From Liolophura sinensis (taxonomy: Eukaryota > Mollusca > Polyplacophora > Chitonida > Chitonidae), in assembly GCF_032854445.1 (NCBI RefSeq), contig NC_088307.1, positions 5,334,001 through 5,398,000 on the forward strand: a stretch of 64,000 nucleotides of DNA. Direction: 5' to 3'. Positions 61,101 to 63,843 of this stretch are shown in pieces (position 1 is the stretch's first letter; each line of letters starts with the position of its first letter). The translations under genes and the position numbers were made by a program. The notes beneath the pieces are model-generated. The model was not told the DNA's origin. It saw nothing but the letters and a program-made list of their open reading frames with translations, and searched no databases.

Positions 61101-63777
61101 GCGTAAAACACCAATCAACTAAAAACCAATAAACACAGTATTTTTCACCTATGAAATCTCCACCATACATGCGAAGGTCTAGCAGTAACCTGCGAGTGGT
61201 CATGAGTTTCCCCTGGGCTTTGCCTGGTTTCCTCACACAAAAGTAGGTGAAATATTCTTGAGTACGACGTAAAACACCAATCAAATAAATAAATAAATAT
61301 GCAGTCTCTATGATATCCGAGTATAATTTATGGCCTGCCGTACTCAAGAATATTTCACCTATTAGCCATAAATGTGACTAGCGTCACATAAGTTTATACA
61401 CGTGTATTAAGGTGGGATGTATACAGCGCTGTCTACCTATGGGCTGGAAGGATTAACCATTCAGTCTAGTGGTATACATGTAAACGTGGACTGCAAAGCC
61501 AGAGATCTCTGGTTCAAATCCCCAGCTGGTAACCACGGTCACACGTACATGTATGTTTTAGAAATGCAGTGATCAGCTATGAAAGGAATAATAAATAAAG
61601 TGTACAGAGGCCTTTTATGCTGGTGTATATAAAATAAACGCTGTGATGTTATGTGCTCAGATCACTTGCAATGCTTAGACGACATTTTCCTCAGTGAAAA
61701 CATGCCCTTAATTCCTCTACCTTGGTTATGGGAAAATTGACAGACTTGTCACCTTCTGTTTCAGGTGTGAATTGTGAGACATATGTTAATCCATGCGTCC
61801 CTAACCCCTGTCAGAACTCGGCCGTGTGTGAGAGCTTCCCTGACCAGTACAGGTGTCACTGTCATACAGGATACACAGGTGAGCAGCCTTACTGGGACCT
61901 GTTGTAGAGAGTTCTGTATTTGTCGCTTGGGGTGGGGGGGGGGGGGGAGGGGAGGGGACTATTGGTTTCACACTGGCCATCTTTCCAACATGCAATTAGT
62001 TTCCGAGCAATATTTAGAGAACTTCCAGAACTTTCAGTTTGCCTTCAAACTGGAATTTCATTTTCATGTATATAAGCAAAACAGTATGTCCACTGCTGCC
62101 ATTTTGTCTCTCAGCGATTTCACTCTTTATTCAGTTTTAAAACGTTGAAATTTTATCAACTTCAAGACAGAACCATTTAAGCCATCTGTGACATTAACGT
62201 GTTAAGTATTAAGTGTTTTGTCATTATTTCATTGTGTCATTAAAATAAAGTTATGTTACAAAATATTTAAATTTAAGACAATTTAAGGTATCAGTAATCT
62301 AGCATTTTCAAATTTGGTACCACTACATGCTTTCGCAGACTTTATACATTCATTAAAGTCCATTTACCTTCCACCAATGCGGGAAGCAATTCGACATGGT
62401 GTGTATGTCACATGTGGAGAAATACTTCTTGGTTGTTAGTTTATGCTTTGACTGAGGTAGACTTGAACTGTGAAAATAGCTTTGATGTGTATTTTCAGGT
62501 CAGAACTGTTCTGTGGACATCTCAGAGTGTGCGGCACTGCCATGTCAGAACGGGGGGAACTGCTCCGAACCCCTCCCCGGGGGCTATGTCTGTGACTGTC
62601 CTGACGGAACAGACGGCATCAACTGCCAGAACATCATCACAGCCAGCTTTGATGGCAACAATGCCATTGATTTGCTCCCTTTGAACAGAATTTTCAGTCT
62701 GCGGAGGAAGAGACAGGCTGAAAGTCAACTGACGATACAGTTTTCCTTCACAACAACGGTTGTGAATTCTGGGATTTTGGTGTTTGCAACAGGAGTATGT
62801 TTACTCTATTAAACATTTTTTTTTCTTGTTTTTGTTTCTGCTTGTTTTTTGTTTTGATGTATATAATATCAAACACATGTGAATAGTTAAATGATCAAAG
62901 CTTTTATGATTGTGAGACTGAATATTAATTATTGCCTTACAGGCCTTTAGATCACTGTATTTCGGGTATATACTTTATTCTGACTTTTGGGCCTGATTTA
63001 GACTAATAAAAATCTTACATAAAACAAATTTTTAATTATTTTGTTTTCACATTAATTTTAGTGTAAAATGTTAAGCTTTGAGTGCCTTGTTTTTGGCTTA
63101 TTTTATGTTGGGAACACTCTTTGTCGTACAGGAAAAGCCATGGAAAGGTCTGAACTTTTTTCTTTTTATTTTTTGTTTATAAAATCTAACTTGATTCAGT
63201 ATGTATGTAGGGTTTGATTTAACTTTTTTGCAAAAATACCGCAAGCTGAACAGAGCCCCCAAAACTACTGACTTACAGGCAATTAACTGAACTGAAGAAG
63301 TTTTGTCAAACAGGACCATGACTAAAGTTTGTAAAATATTTATCCATGTCGTATTTAGGAATGTTAAACAGTGTCCTCTGATTTATGCTCTCTACTGATA
63401 TTCATCGCCTCCTAAATTTGCAGACCAGTGTTGTTGGCAAACCTCAACACTTAAGCTTAGAGCTGGTGGACGGAGAAGTGAAGATGTCCTTGGAGTTGGG
63501 AAGTACGTCGTCAGTGGGAACGTTACGAGTTGTGAGGAGCGCGGCCGGAGTTGTTAGTCATATTGTTACCGTCTCCATTCGAGAAAATGATGCCATCCTG
63601 ACCCTTGACCCCGTGTCATGTGATGTCCTGGAGCTGTGTCAGCTGACTTTGAATCACACCAATGGTGTACAGCCTGTCAGTCTGAATGAGAGGCTCTACG
63701 TGGGGGGGATTCCTACCTTCACTCCGTACATCCGTAGCAAACTGGACTCACTGGACGGATTCACAGGTTGTTTGAGT
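13133..63777 (+). CDS. Large EGF/LamG protein gene, Crumbs- or Eyes-shut-like (whole span, exons listed separately)
   Basis: Twenty-seven exons from 13756 to 63777, plus two candidate signal-peptide exons (13133-13178 and 32948-33032), encode LamG1-LamG2, a Cys-rich linker, 32 EGF-like repeats and LamG3; the gene continues past the window. Most EGF repeats end in [D/N]-I/V-[D/N]-E-C links typical of calcium-binding EGF. Many carry the C2-x4-[S/T]-C3 O-fucose consensus; five (EGF14, 16, 21, 23, 26) carry the C-x-S-x-[P/A]-C O-glucose consensus. EGF strings followed by LamG occur in Crumbs, an apical polarity membrane protein, and in Eyes shut, a secreted matrix protein. The membrane segment and cytoplasmic tail that would decide between them lie outside the window. 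LamG domains before the EGF string are unusual for both families, so I give no symbol. Extracellular location is inferred from domains and signal peptides. Confidence 0.85.
13756..14003 (+). CDS. Exon: end of signal peptide and start of LamG1
   Basis: Acceptor TTTGTTACAG and donor GTTGTGGAG|GTAATT. After the hydrophobic [13 protein letters not shown] it reads [15 protein letters not shown].., then [18 protein letters not shown].. and ..[11 protein letters not shown], the beta-strand pattern of a LamG domain (FxFRT..GLLxY). A second acceptor at 13775 (TTCTTCAG) would start at TGT-GTT-ATA in the same frame. Exit phase is 0. In-frame stops upstream of 13750 rule out an unspliced start. The intron 14004-14655 holds nothing recognisable. 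Confidence 0.85.
14656..14862 (+). CDS. Exon: LamG1 middle
   Basis: Acceptor TTTCTTTCCAG, donor CTGAAG|GTATGT, both phases 0, 69 codons. It reads [18 protein letters not shown].., then ..[17 protein letters not shown]. The motif [D/N]-x-[I/L]-Y-[V/I]-G-G is the conserved late strand of LamG domains. The intron 14863-15585 has no feature I can name beyond ordinary AT-rich sequence. Confidence 0.85.
15586..15695 (+). CDS. Exon: LamG1 C-terminal part
   Basis: Acceptor TTGGCATTAG, donor CAGCAAAG|GTGAGG; enters in phase 0 and exits in phase 2. It reads [21 protein letters not shown].., where the Cys followed by a strand and a V-N-G turn matches the G-C-[I/L]-x-x-[V/L]-x-[I/V]-N-G end of LamG domains. 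The following intron (15696-16861) contains a 5'-truncated SINE-A with a perfect target-site duplication and a CATT/CAGT tetranucleotide run near 16640-16670. Confidence 0.8.
16173..16275 (-). mobile_element. SINE-A, 5'-truncated, with target-site duplication
   Basis: Only the 3' part of SINE-A is present, in reverse. It is flanked by perfect AATGGCCGAATT copies at 16161-16172 and 16276-16287, marking a clean retro-insertion in the intron after the exon ending 15695. Confidence 0.85.
16862..16987 (+). CDS. Exon: start of LamG2
   Basis: Acceptor TTTTTTTCATTTAG; the first T completes AG from the previous exon to Ser. It reads [14 protein letters not shown].., then ..[11 protein letters not shown], the S-F-x-F-R-T opening strands of a second LamG domain. 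Donor AACAAG|GTACTG, exit phase 2. The intron 16988-19121 carries a 34-bp minisatellite of about 23 copies. Confidence 0.85.
17672..18490. repeat. 34-bp minisatellite, about 23 copies
   Basis: The unit is close to ATGCTCACCATCTGGTATTT plus TTCCTCCACCTTAC. Copies differ by substitutions and a few single-base deletions. It lies wholly in the intron 16988-19121. Because 34 is 3n+1, the array stays open in more than one frame without being coding. Confidence 0.95.
19122..19218 (+). CDS. Exon: LamG2, GLLFYLGG strand
   Basis: Acceptor GTCCAATCAG; the A completes AG to AGA. It reads [20 protein letters not shown].. and ..[10 protein letters not shown], then donor ACAAAG|GTATGT in phase 0. S-G-L-L-F-Y is the hallmark LamG strand following F-R-T in the previous exon, so continuity across the splice is strong. 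The short intron to 19399 is unremarkable. Confidence 0.88.
19400..19541 (+). CDS. Exon: LamG2, DGQWHYVRV strand
   Basis: Acceptor AATGTTTCAG, donor ACTTATG|GTGGGT, exit phase 1. It reads [11 protein letters not shown].. and then [18 protein letters not shown]-x-W-H-x-V is the most conserved LamG motif. The phase fits the exon at 21344 (G plus GA), skipping a decoy exon-like stretch near 20027. The intron 19542-21343 contains a vestigial SINE-A piece (19745-19815) and otherwise nothing I can name. Confidence 0.9.
21344..21542 (+). CDS. Exon: LamG2 C-terminal part, with two apparent frame breaks
   Basis: Acceptor CCAATTCCAG, donor TTGAAAG|GTAAGT. It starts [19 protein letters not shown].. and runs to ..ANVLFDG, where the raw frame shifts at GGGG (21451-21454). 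The expected LamG end [13 protein letters not shown] is in another frame. A second shift at AAA (21507-21509) is needed to read [11 protein letters not shown] into the next exon. The two shifts cancel, so the exit phase (2) still fits 23077. Read straight through, the raw frame ends at a TAG near 21490. The intact domain signature on all sides favours homopolymer sequence errors, though a recent mutation cannot be excluded. Confidence 0.8.
21569..21830 (-). mobile_element. SINE-A, near full length, minus strand
   Basis: It starts with the TTTATTTATTTATTTGATTG-GTGTTTTATGCC tail and runs through the body to a degraded head ending near CACCAGGGGCC. It lies 27 bases after the donor at 21542. Confidence 0.8.
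21887..21918. repeat. Poly-C / (CA)n run
   Basis: About 17 consecutive C followed by ACATACACACACACA. Confidence 0.9.
22125..22720 (+). mobile_element. SINE-B with an internal 30-bp expansion
   Basis: The head TCAGTGGCCTAAGTGGTAGA contains box A. GGGATCAAACCCAGGTC follows as box B, then the same body and tail as the minus-strand SINE-B (GGAGTGTCATGTCTGGTGTC; TTAAGTACAACATAAAACCC). The segment between the boxes is expanded. Confidence 0.75.
22151..22420 (+). repeat. 30-bp tandem repeat, nine copies, inside the SINE head
   Basis: The unit is AAGTGGTAGAGCAGTCGCCT then CGAAGTCAGT. Eight of nine units are essentially identical (one C-to-A change near 22321; the last unit ends in G). The unit covers the D-arm to anticodon part of the tRNA-like head. 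Confidence 0.95.
23077..23315 (+). CDS. Exon: Cys-rich linker and EGF1
   Basis: Acceptor GTTTTGACAG, donor AATAAAG|GTACGC, exit phase 1. The first part ([18 protein letters not shown].. to ..LACQCAPGF) has irregular Cys spacing and resembles a degenerate EGF. It is followed by [16 protein letters not shown].. and YRCQCP, a normal EGF opening whose last Cys is in the next exon. The preceding intron (21543-23076) holds a full-length minus-strand SINE-A and the SINE-B with the 30-bp expansion. Confidence 0.88.
23463..23649 (+). mobile_element. SINE-A, partial
   Basis: GCTGGCTTCCTCTCCAGCC, CACCATAATGCTGGCTG and an AATCAAATAAATAAATAG tail. The head is missing. Confidence 0.75.
24141..24275 (+). 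CDS. Exon: end of EGF1 and EGF2
   Basis: Acceptor TTCTGTTTCAG, donor GAAATCA|GTGAGT. It reads [18 protein letters not shown].., then ATCNDLL and [12 protein letters not shown]. The six-Cys EGF spacing is complete. The NCT at the start is an N-glycosylation sequon whose middle residue is the last EGF Cys. The preceding intron (23316-24140) contains a SINE-A copy (23463-23649). Confidence 0.88.
24961..25164 (+). CDS. Exon: EGF3 and most of EGF4
   Basis: Acceptor CACTTTTTCAG, donor GGATGGACAG|GTAAGT, exit phase 1. It reads [16 protein letters not shown].. to ..[14 protein letters not shown], then [17 protein letters not shown].. to ..CVTGWTG. The intron cuts EGF4 between Cys5 and Cys6 at the conserved Gly, as at nearly all later boundaries. 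The next exon with the right phase and an EGF end is at 44366, 19.2 kb away. Confidence 0.9.
26475..26728 (-). mobile_element. SINE-A, full length, with 14-bp target-site duplication
   Basis: TCAGCATGGGGTGT occurs at 26461-26474 and again at 26729-26742. Between them is a complete minus-strand element, tail first and ending with the head (GGCTGAGCCATGGAGCC reversed). Confidence 0.92.
27000..27930 (-). pseudogene. Fossil non-LTR retrotransposon reverse transcriptase
   Basis: On the minus strand, 27181-27250 encodes [19 protein letters not shown], the conserved [V/T]-P-[Q/P]-G-S-x-L-x-P-L-L-F-x-[I/L]-Y-x-N-D motif of LINE reverse transcriptases. Downstream, a broken frame gives [18 protein letters not shown] then NTSKSM, resembling the stretch after the catalytic Y-A-D-D box, which I cannot find intact. 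An open stretch at about 27730-27930 minus ([18 protein letters not shown]) may be part of the same ORF or unrelated. Stops and missing motifs show it is dead. Confidence 0.65.
30245..30395. repeat. ~26-bp tandem repeat, five to six copies
   Basis: TTGACCTTCAACCTGCTTCT then GCATA, with small indels. Confidence 0.85.
32300..32947 (+). promoter_or_regulatory. Inferred internal promoter / 5' UTR region
   Basis: This is placed only because a signal-peptide first exon follows. I see no canonical TATA box at a sensible distance and no defined initiator. The 3' end has GTCGTCGTCG-type CpG-containing sequence around 32976-32988, inside the exon. Boundaries are a guess. Confidence 0.25.
32948..33032 (+). 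CDS. Alternative first coding exon: signal peptide of the short form
   Basis: The ATG at 32948 has G at -3 and G at +4, a strong initiation context. It reads [19 protein letters not shown], then [10 protein letters not shown], a textbook signal peptide: short polar n-region with Arg, about 17 hydrophobic residues and a small-residue end. It ends TTGTCAG|GTAATT in phase 1, exactly what the acceptor at 44366 needs, giving ..[15 protein letters not shown]. Two upstream ATGs (32932, 32938) lie in another frame with weak context; after splicing that frame hits TAA just inside the next exon, so they form a short overlapping upstream ORF. Hydrophobicity, start context, donor and phase all agreeing makes chance unlikely, but no transcript evidence is available here. 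Confidence 0.65.
33682..33890. repeat. ~350-bp dispersed repeat, partial copy 3
   Basis: GGCATTTACATGAACAGTTA, AATAAACCCCTGACTAAGG and TGCTCTGGTTTTACTCTCTA. Only the 3' half of the copy-1 unit is present. Confidence 0.7.
36935..37068 (+). mobile_element. SINE-A, 5'-truncated
   Basis: CAGCAACCTACGGATGGTTG, CCACCATAATGCTGGCCACC and CTTGAGTACGGCGTGAAATA-CCAATCAAATAAAT. Two further degraded copies follow at 37284-37412 and 37525-37650. Confidence 0.75.
38259..38790. repeat. 23-bp minisatellite with telomere-like TTAGGG, about 23 copies
   Basis: Two related 23-bp units alternate irregularly: GTGGACTTAGGGTTAGTATT-CAT and GTGGACTTAAGGTTAATGTC-CAT. The first contains TTAGGGTTAG. It lies in the second part of the large intron. 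Confidence 0.92.
41440..42005. repeat. ~154-bp tandem repeat, about 3.5 copies
   Basis: AATATTTAAGTTTGGATAAT recurs at 41461, 41616 and 41770 (periods 155 and 154), followed by a diverged fourth unit. Each unit includes TTTCATCCAATTGAAAAAG and TTTACAGGCTCAAGCTGTAA. Confidence 0.9.
43515..43685. repeat. Pyrimidine-rich ATTTT/ATTTC simple-repeat block
   Basis: ATTTT and ATTTC pentamers surround an (AT)n run. Open frames here encode only Phe/Tyr/Ile/Ser strings and are not genes. Confidence 0.9.
44366..44699 (+). CDS. Exon: end of EGF4, EGF5, EGF6, most of EGF7
   Basis: Enters in phase 1 (GG-GTT-AAC-TGT). It reads [19 protein letters not shown].., then ..[15 protein letters not shown].., then [16 protein letters not shown].. 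to ..CECAPG. Donor CACCTGG|GTAAGT in phase 2, one of the few boundaries not in phase 1. This exon is the predicted junction point for both N-termini. The next intron (44700-49320) holds a SINE-C copy, a hairpin-ended repeat (46340-46835) and otherwise unassigned sequence. Confidence 0.9.
45436..45787 (+). mobile_element. SINE-C, full length with a damaged head
   Basis: The head is shortened (CCTGATAGCACGGTAGAGCG). The body matches the copy at 9241 (GGAAGTTGCAGCTTCCTCGC; TCGGGCGGGGCGGCTTACTT) and the tail is TTGTTAAGTACGATGTTAAA-CCCCCAGCACTCATTCAC. Confidence 0.8.
46340..46835. repeat. Dispersed repeat ending in a small hairpin
   Basis: GGCGTCCAATAATATAGAGA-AAGCA and, 380 bases later, GAGCTGAAGTTTTGCATTTA .. 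TGGTAGTCGTGCTACCA match the sequences that flank the 450-bp element at 55.7-56.2 kb. ACAAAATGTTAGGG occurs twice inside it (46429 and 46598). Confidence 0.55.
49321..49556 (+). CDS. Exon: end of EGF7, EGF8, most of EGF9
   Basis: Acceptor AATTTCAACAG; the A completes GG to Gly, giving [11 protein letters not shown]. It continues [18 protein letters not shown].., then [18 protein letters not shown].. to ..CLCAPGFTG. Donor TTTACAG|GTAGGG, exit phase 1. Calcium-binding EGF links (DVDEC) are present. The next intron (49557-50291) carries a full-length SINE-A. Confidence 0.9.
49908..50165 (+). mobile_element. SINE-A, full length
   Basis: GGCCTCCGGGGCCTAGTGGT-TAGC (box A), GAGTTCAAGTCCAGCTCATG (box B), the full body and a CACCAATAAAATAAATAG tail. 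Confidence 0.85.
50292..50639 (+). CDS. Exon: EGF10, EGF11, most of EGF12
   Basis: Acceptor GATGTCTTAG, donor TTCACAG|GTGAGT, phase 1 both sides. It reads [18 protein letters not shown].., [18 protein letters not shown].., [18 protein letters not shown].. to ..CPAGFTG. This is the longest EGF exon, with three consecutive calcium-binding links. The next intron (50640-51265) contains the fold-back SINE tail at 50900-51030 and a poly-T run near 51190. Confidence 0.92.
50900..51030 (+). mobile_element. Fold-back SINE-C tail with target-site duplication
   Basis: Bases 50899-50936 are the reverse complement of 50946-50983 with one mismatch in 38, around a 9-base loop. The right arm continues as an ordinary SINE-C tail (TTGTTGAGTACGACGTTAAA-CCCCAAGCACTCAC). 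CCTTAGACA flanks the unit at 50891-50899 and 51031-51039. Confidence 0.9.
51266..51405 (+). CDS. Exon: end of EGF12 and EGF13
   Basis: Acceptor CCTCCCGCCAG, donor CAACAG|GTATGA, exit phase 0, an exception to the phase-1 rule. It reads [18 protein letters not shown].., then [17 protein letters not shown].. to ..EGQYCQQ. EGF13 has two extra residues between Cys1 and Cys2. The intron 51406-51904 shows nothing nameable. Confidence 0.9.
51905..52109 (+). CDS. Exon: EGF14 and most of EGF15
   Basis: Acceptor TTTTTTTCTTCAG, donor CAGTCAG|GTAAGT, phase 0 in and phase 1 out. It reads [18 protein letters not shown].., then [16 protein letters not shown].. to ..[14 protein letters not shown] matches the C-x-S-x-P-C O-glucosylation consensus. 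The next intron (52110-53205) contains a circularly permuted copy of the ~350-bp repeat and a short SINE-A piece (52968-53050). Confidence 0.9.
52548..52925. repeat. ~350-bp dispersed repeat, copy 4 (permuted)
   Basis: It starts with the 3' half (AATAAAACCTTAACTGAGG .. GCTCTGGTTTTACTCTCCAT) and continues without a break into the 5' half (TTGTATTCCTGCATAAACCA .. GACCAGTGACGTCTAATG), ending at TTCACATGAACAATTAGAAT. The order is a circular permutation of copies 1 and 2. Confidence 0.7.
52968..53050 (+). mobile_element. SINE-A, internal fragment
   Basis: CAGCAACCTGCGGATGGTCA through CCACCATAATGCTGGCTGCT. The tail is missing. Confidence 0.7.
53206..53412 (+). CDS. Exon: end of EGF15, EGF16, most of EGF17
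   Basis: Acceptor TTGACTTTCAG, donor CCAGCCG|GTGAGC, phase 1 both sides. It reads [18 protein letters not shown].., then [19 protein letters not shown]... CLSQPC fits the O-glucose consensus. EGF17 starts RWC instead of the usual D-E-C, so it probably lacks a canonical calcium site. Confidence 0.88.
53691..53833 (+). CDS. Exon: end of EGF17 and most of EGF18, with one apparent frame break
   Basis: Acceptor GCCTGTAG, donor CCACAAG|GTAAGA. It reads [20 protein letters not shown] and DECASL, then loses frame at ACACCTTG (53767-53774). Adding one base there, most simply a third C, restores [17 protein letters not shown].. to CTCPQG. The addition also moves the exit phase from 0 to 1, which the next exon (54922) requires. 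Uncorrected, the frame hits TGA near 53806. The domain and phase evidence says the true gene is intact; a one-base sequencing deletion is likely. Confidence 0.82.
53827..53967 (+). repeat. Local duplication of the end of the EGF18 exon and intron start
   Basis: CCACAAGGTAAGACATCATC .. CTTCTGCCTCTAGGCCTGG (53827-53879) recurs as CCACAGGGTAAGATATCATT .. CTTCTGCCTCTAGACCTGG. It is followed by GTCATGGGGCTAACTGTACA, a diverged copy of exon bases 53775-53800. Confidence 0.8.
54567..54835 (+). mobile_element. SINE-A, full length
   Basis: GGCCTCTGTGGCTCAGATGG-TTAGC (box A), AATGACCCAG, a TTTCAAGTCCAGCTC box-B region with one inserted base, the body and an AATAAATAAATAAAT tail. TTGGAAA is a weak possible target-site duplication. 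Confidence 0.85.
54922..55135 (+). CDS. Exon: end of EGF18, EGF19, most of EGF20
   Basis: Acceptor CTCTGTTTCAG, donor GAGTTCAA|GTAAGT, phase 1 in and phase 2 out. It reads [18 protein letters not shown].., then [18 protein letters not shown]... The preceding intron (53834-54921) contains a partial duplication of the previous exon and a full-length SINE-A. The next intron (55136-56532) contains another SINE-A, the nested 450-bp element and an (AT)n pair. Confidence 0.9.
55311..55520 (+). mobile_element. SINE-A, 5'-truncated, with target-site duplication
   Basis: It begins at ACCAATGCGGTCACTGTGAG and ends in AATAAATGAATAAATAA. AAAAAGAAATTT flanks it on the left (55299-55310) and right (about 55520-55531). 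Confidence 0.8.
55733..56189 (-). repeat. 450-bp dispersed element, copy 2, inserted in another repeat
   Basis: This is the reverse-orientation copy of the element at 4392. Left of it is GGCGTCCAGTGGATAGAGA-AAGCA and right of it GAGCTGAAGTTTTGCGTTGA .. TGGTAGCCCTGCTACCA, the two ends of the repeat seen at 46340-46835. Confidence 0.75.
56387..56470. repeat. Duplicated ~48-bp unit with (AT)n
   Basis: GGTTATTGGTTTAATAAGCT followed by (AT)n occurs twice in tandem. Confidence 0.85.
56533..56795 (+). CDS. Exon: end of EGF20, EGF21, most of EGF22
   Basis: Acceptor ATCTGTCACAG; G completes AA to Lys. It reads [34 protein letters not shown].., [16 protein letters not shown].. to ..CADGFIG. Donor TTTATAG|GTATGA, phase 1. 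CHSAPC fits the C-x-S-x-[P/A]-C consensus. The next intron (56796-57446) shows no nameable feature apart from a G-rich stretch near 57316-57330. Confidence 0.9.
57447..57653 (+). CDS. Exon: end of EGF22, EGF23, most of EGF24
   Basis: Acceptor CCTGTTTCAG, donor AACAACG|GTCAGT, phase 1 both sides. It reads [18 protein letters not shown].., then [18 protein letters not shown].. and a short Asn run (HNNNN) before the donor. The donor cuts EGF24 between Cys3 and Cys4, not at the usual place. CLSNPC fits the O-glucose consensus. The next intron (57654-58170) ends with a degraded SINE-A tail. Confidence 0.88.
58005..58146 (+). repeat. Strongly degraded SINE-A tail
   Basis: TTCCACCCATAAAACTGACC, AAAGTGACACATTCTTGAAT and AACAACAAATAAATT follow the SINE-A order. 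A similar relic is at 60480-60690. Confidence 0.45.
58171..58425 (+). CDS. Exon: end of EGF24, EGF25, most of EGF26
   Basis: Acceptor CTCTTCCCAG, donor CCAGCAG|GTAACA, phase 1 both sides. It reads [36 protein letters not shown].., then [18 protein letters not shown].. to ..CLCPAG. EGF25 has a shortened Cys2-Cys3 loop. CMSSPC fits the O-glucose consensus. The intron 58426-58852 is unremarkable. Confidence 0.9.
58853..58975 (+). CDS. Exon: end of EGF26 and most of EGF27
   Basis: Acceptor TACAATCCCAG, donor CTACACAG|GTAAAG, phase 1 both sides. It reads [18 protein letters not shown].. then [17 protein letters not shown].. PPGYTG. This is a single-EGF-length exon. The next intron (58976-59791) is mostly a 24-bp minisatellite. 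Confidence 0.9.
59033..59487. repeat. 24-bp minisatellite, about 19 copies, with 72-bp higher-order pattern
   Basis: The unit is AAGTCTCACAGTATCCACAA-TGCC. Roughly every third unit carries CTGCAGTGCC instead of CCACAATGCC. Because 24 is divisible by 3, the array is open on both strands, but it sits inside an intron. Confidence 0.92.
59792..60022 (+). CDS. Exon: end of EGF27, EGF28, most of EGF29
   Basis: Acceptor CATTTTAACAG, donor ATACACAG|GTAAGA, phase 1 both sides. It reads [18 protein letters not shown].., then [16 protein letters not shown].. to ..[14 protein letters not shown] is a calcium-binding link and NCT is a sequon across the last Cys of EGF28. Confidence 0.9.
60267..60386 (+). 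CDS. Exon: end of EGF29 and most of EGF30
   Basis: Acceptor TTTTTGCACAG, donor CTTCACAG|GTAAGT, phase 1 both sides. It reads [17 protein letters not shown].. then [17 protein letters not shown].. PPSFTG. The next intron (60387-61764) holds several SINE-A copies (60480-60690 degraded, 60945-61135, 61165-61300). Confidence 0.9.
60945..61135 (+). mobile_element. SINE-A with an internal deletion
   Basis: The head (AGCGAGCTAGCGCAGCGTAA-TGACCCAGGAGCC) jumps from ACCAATGCGG directly to CCTGGCAGCAACCTGCGG, losing about 70 bases including box B. The tail is intact. Confidence 0.8.
61165..61300 (+). mobile_element. SINE-A, 5'-truncated
   Basis: GCGAAGGTCTAGCAGTAACC through CTTGAGTACGACGTAAAACA and an AATAAATAAATAAAT tail. 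A short minus-strand piece follows at 61330-61362. Confidence 0.8.
61765..61878 (+). CDS. Exon: end of EGF30 and most of EGF31
   Basis: Acceptor TTCTGTTTCAG, donor ATACACAG|GTGAGC, phase 1 both sides. It reads [18 protein letters not shown].. then [14 protein letters not shown].. HTGYTG. The next intron (61879-62498) starts with a poly-G tract near 61931-61950 and is otherwise featureless. Confidence 0.9.
62499..62794 (+). CDS. Exon: end of EGF31, EGF32, start of LamG3
   Basis: Acceptor TGTATTTTCAG, donor ACAGGA|GTATGT, phase 1 in and 0 out. After [18 protein letters not shown].. it leaves the EGF string at [14 protein letters not shown].. and enters LamG3: [18 protein letters not shown].. 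FATG. Just before the first LamG strand is [11 protein letters not shown], containing R-R-K-R followed by Q, which matches the furin R-x-[K/R]-R consensus. The next intron (62795-63423) is AT-rich with no repeat I recognise. Confidence 0.9.
63424..63777 (+). CDS. Exon: LamG3, continues beyond the window
   Basis: Acceptor CTAAATTTGCAG, donor TTGAGT|GTAAGT, phase 0 both sides, 118 codons. It reads [17 protein letters not shown].., ..[13 protein letters not shown].. and ends GFTGCLS, so the L-Y-V-G-G-[I/V]-P and G-[F/Y]-x-G-C landmarks of LamG are present. The last strands must lie in the next exon. An extra pair of Cys (SCDVLELC) sits in the loop before the YVGG strand. Confidence 0.9.
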
Positions 63778-63843
63778 GTAAGTCTTGTGACAGATTGCTG
63801 CAATTTTTTGGCTAGCACATGTATTCGGTGTATTATTATAATT

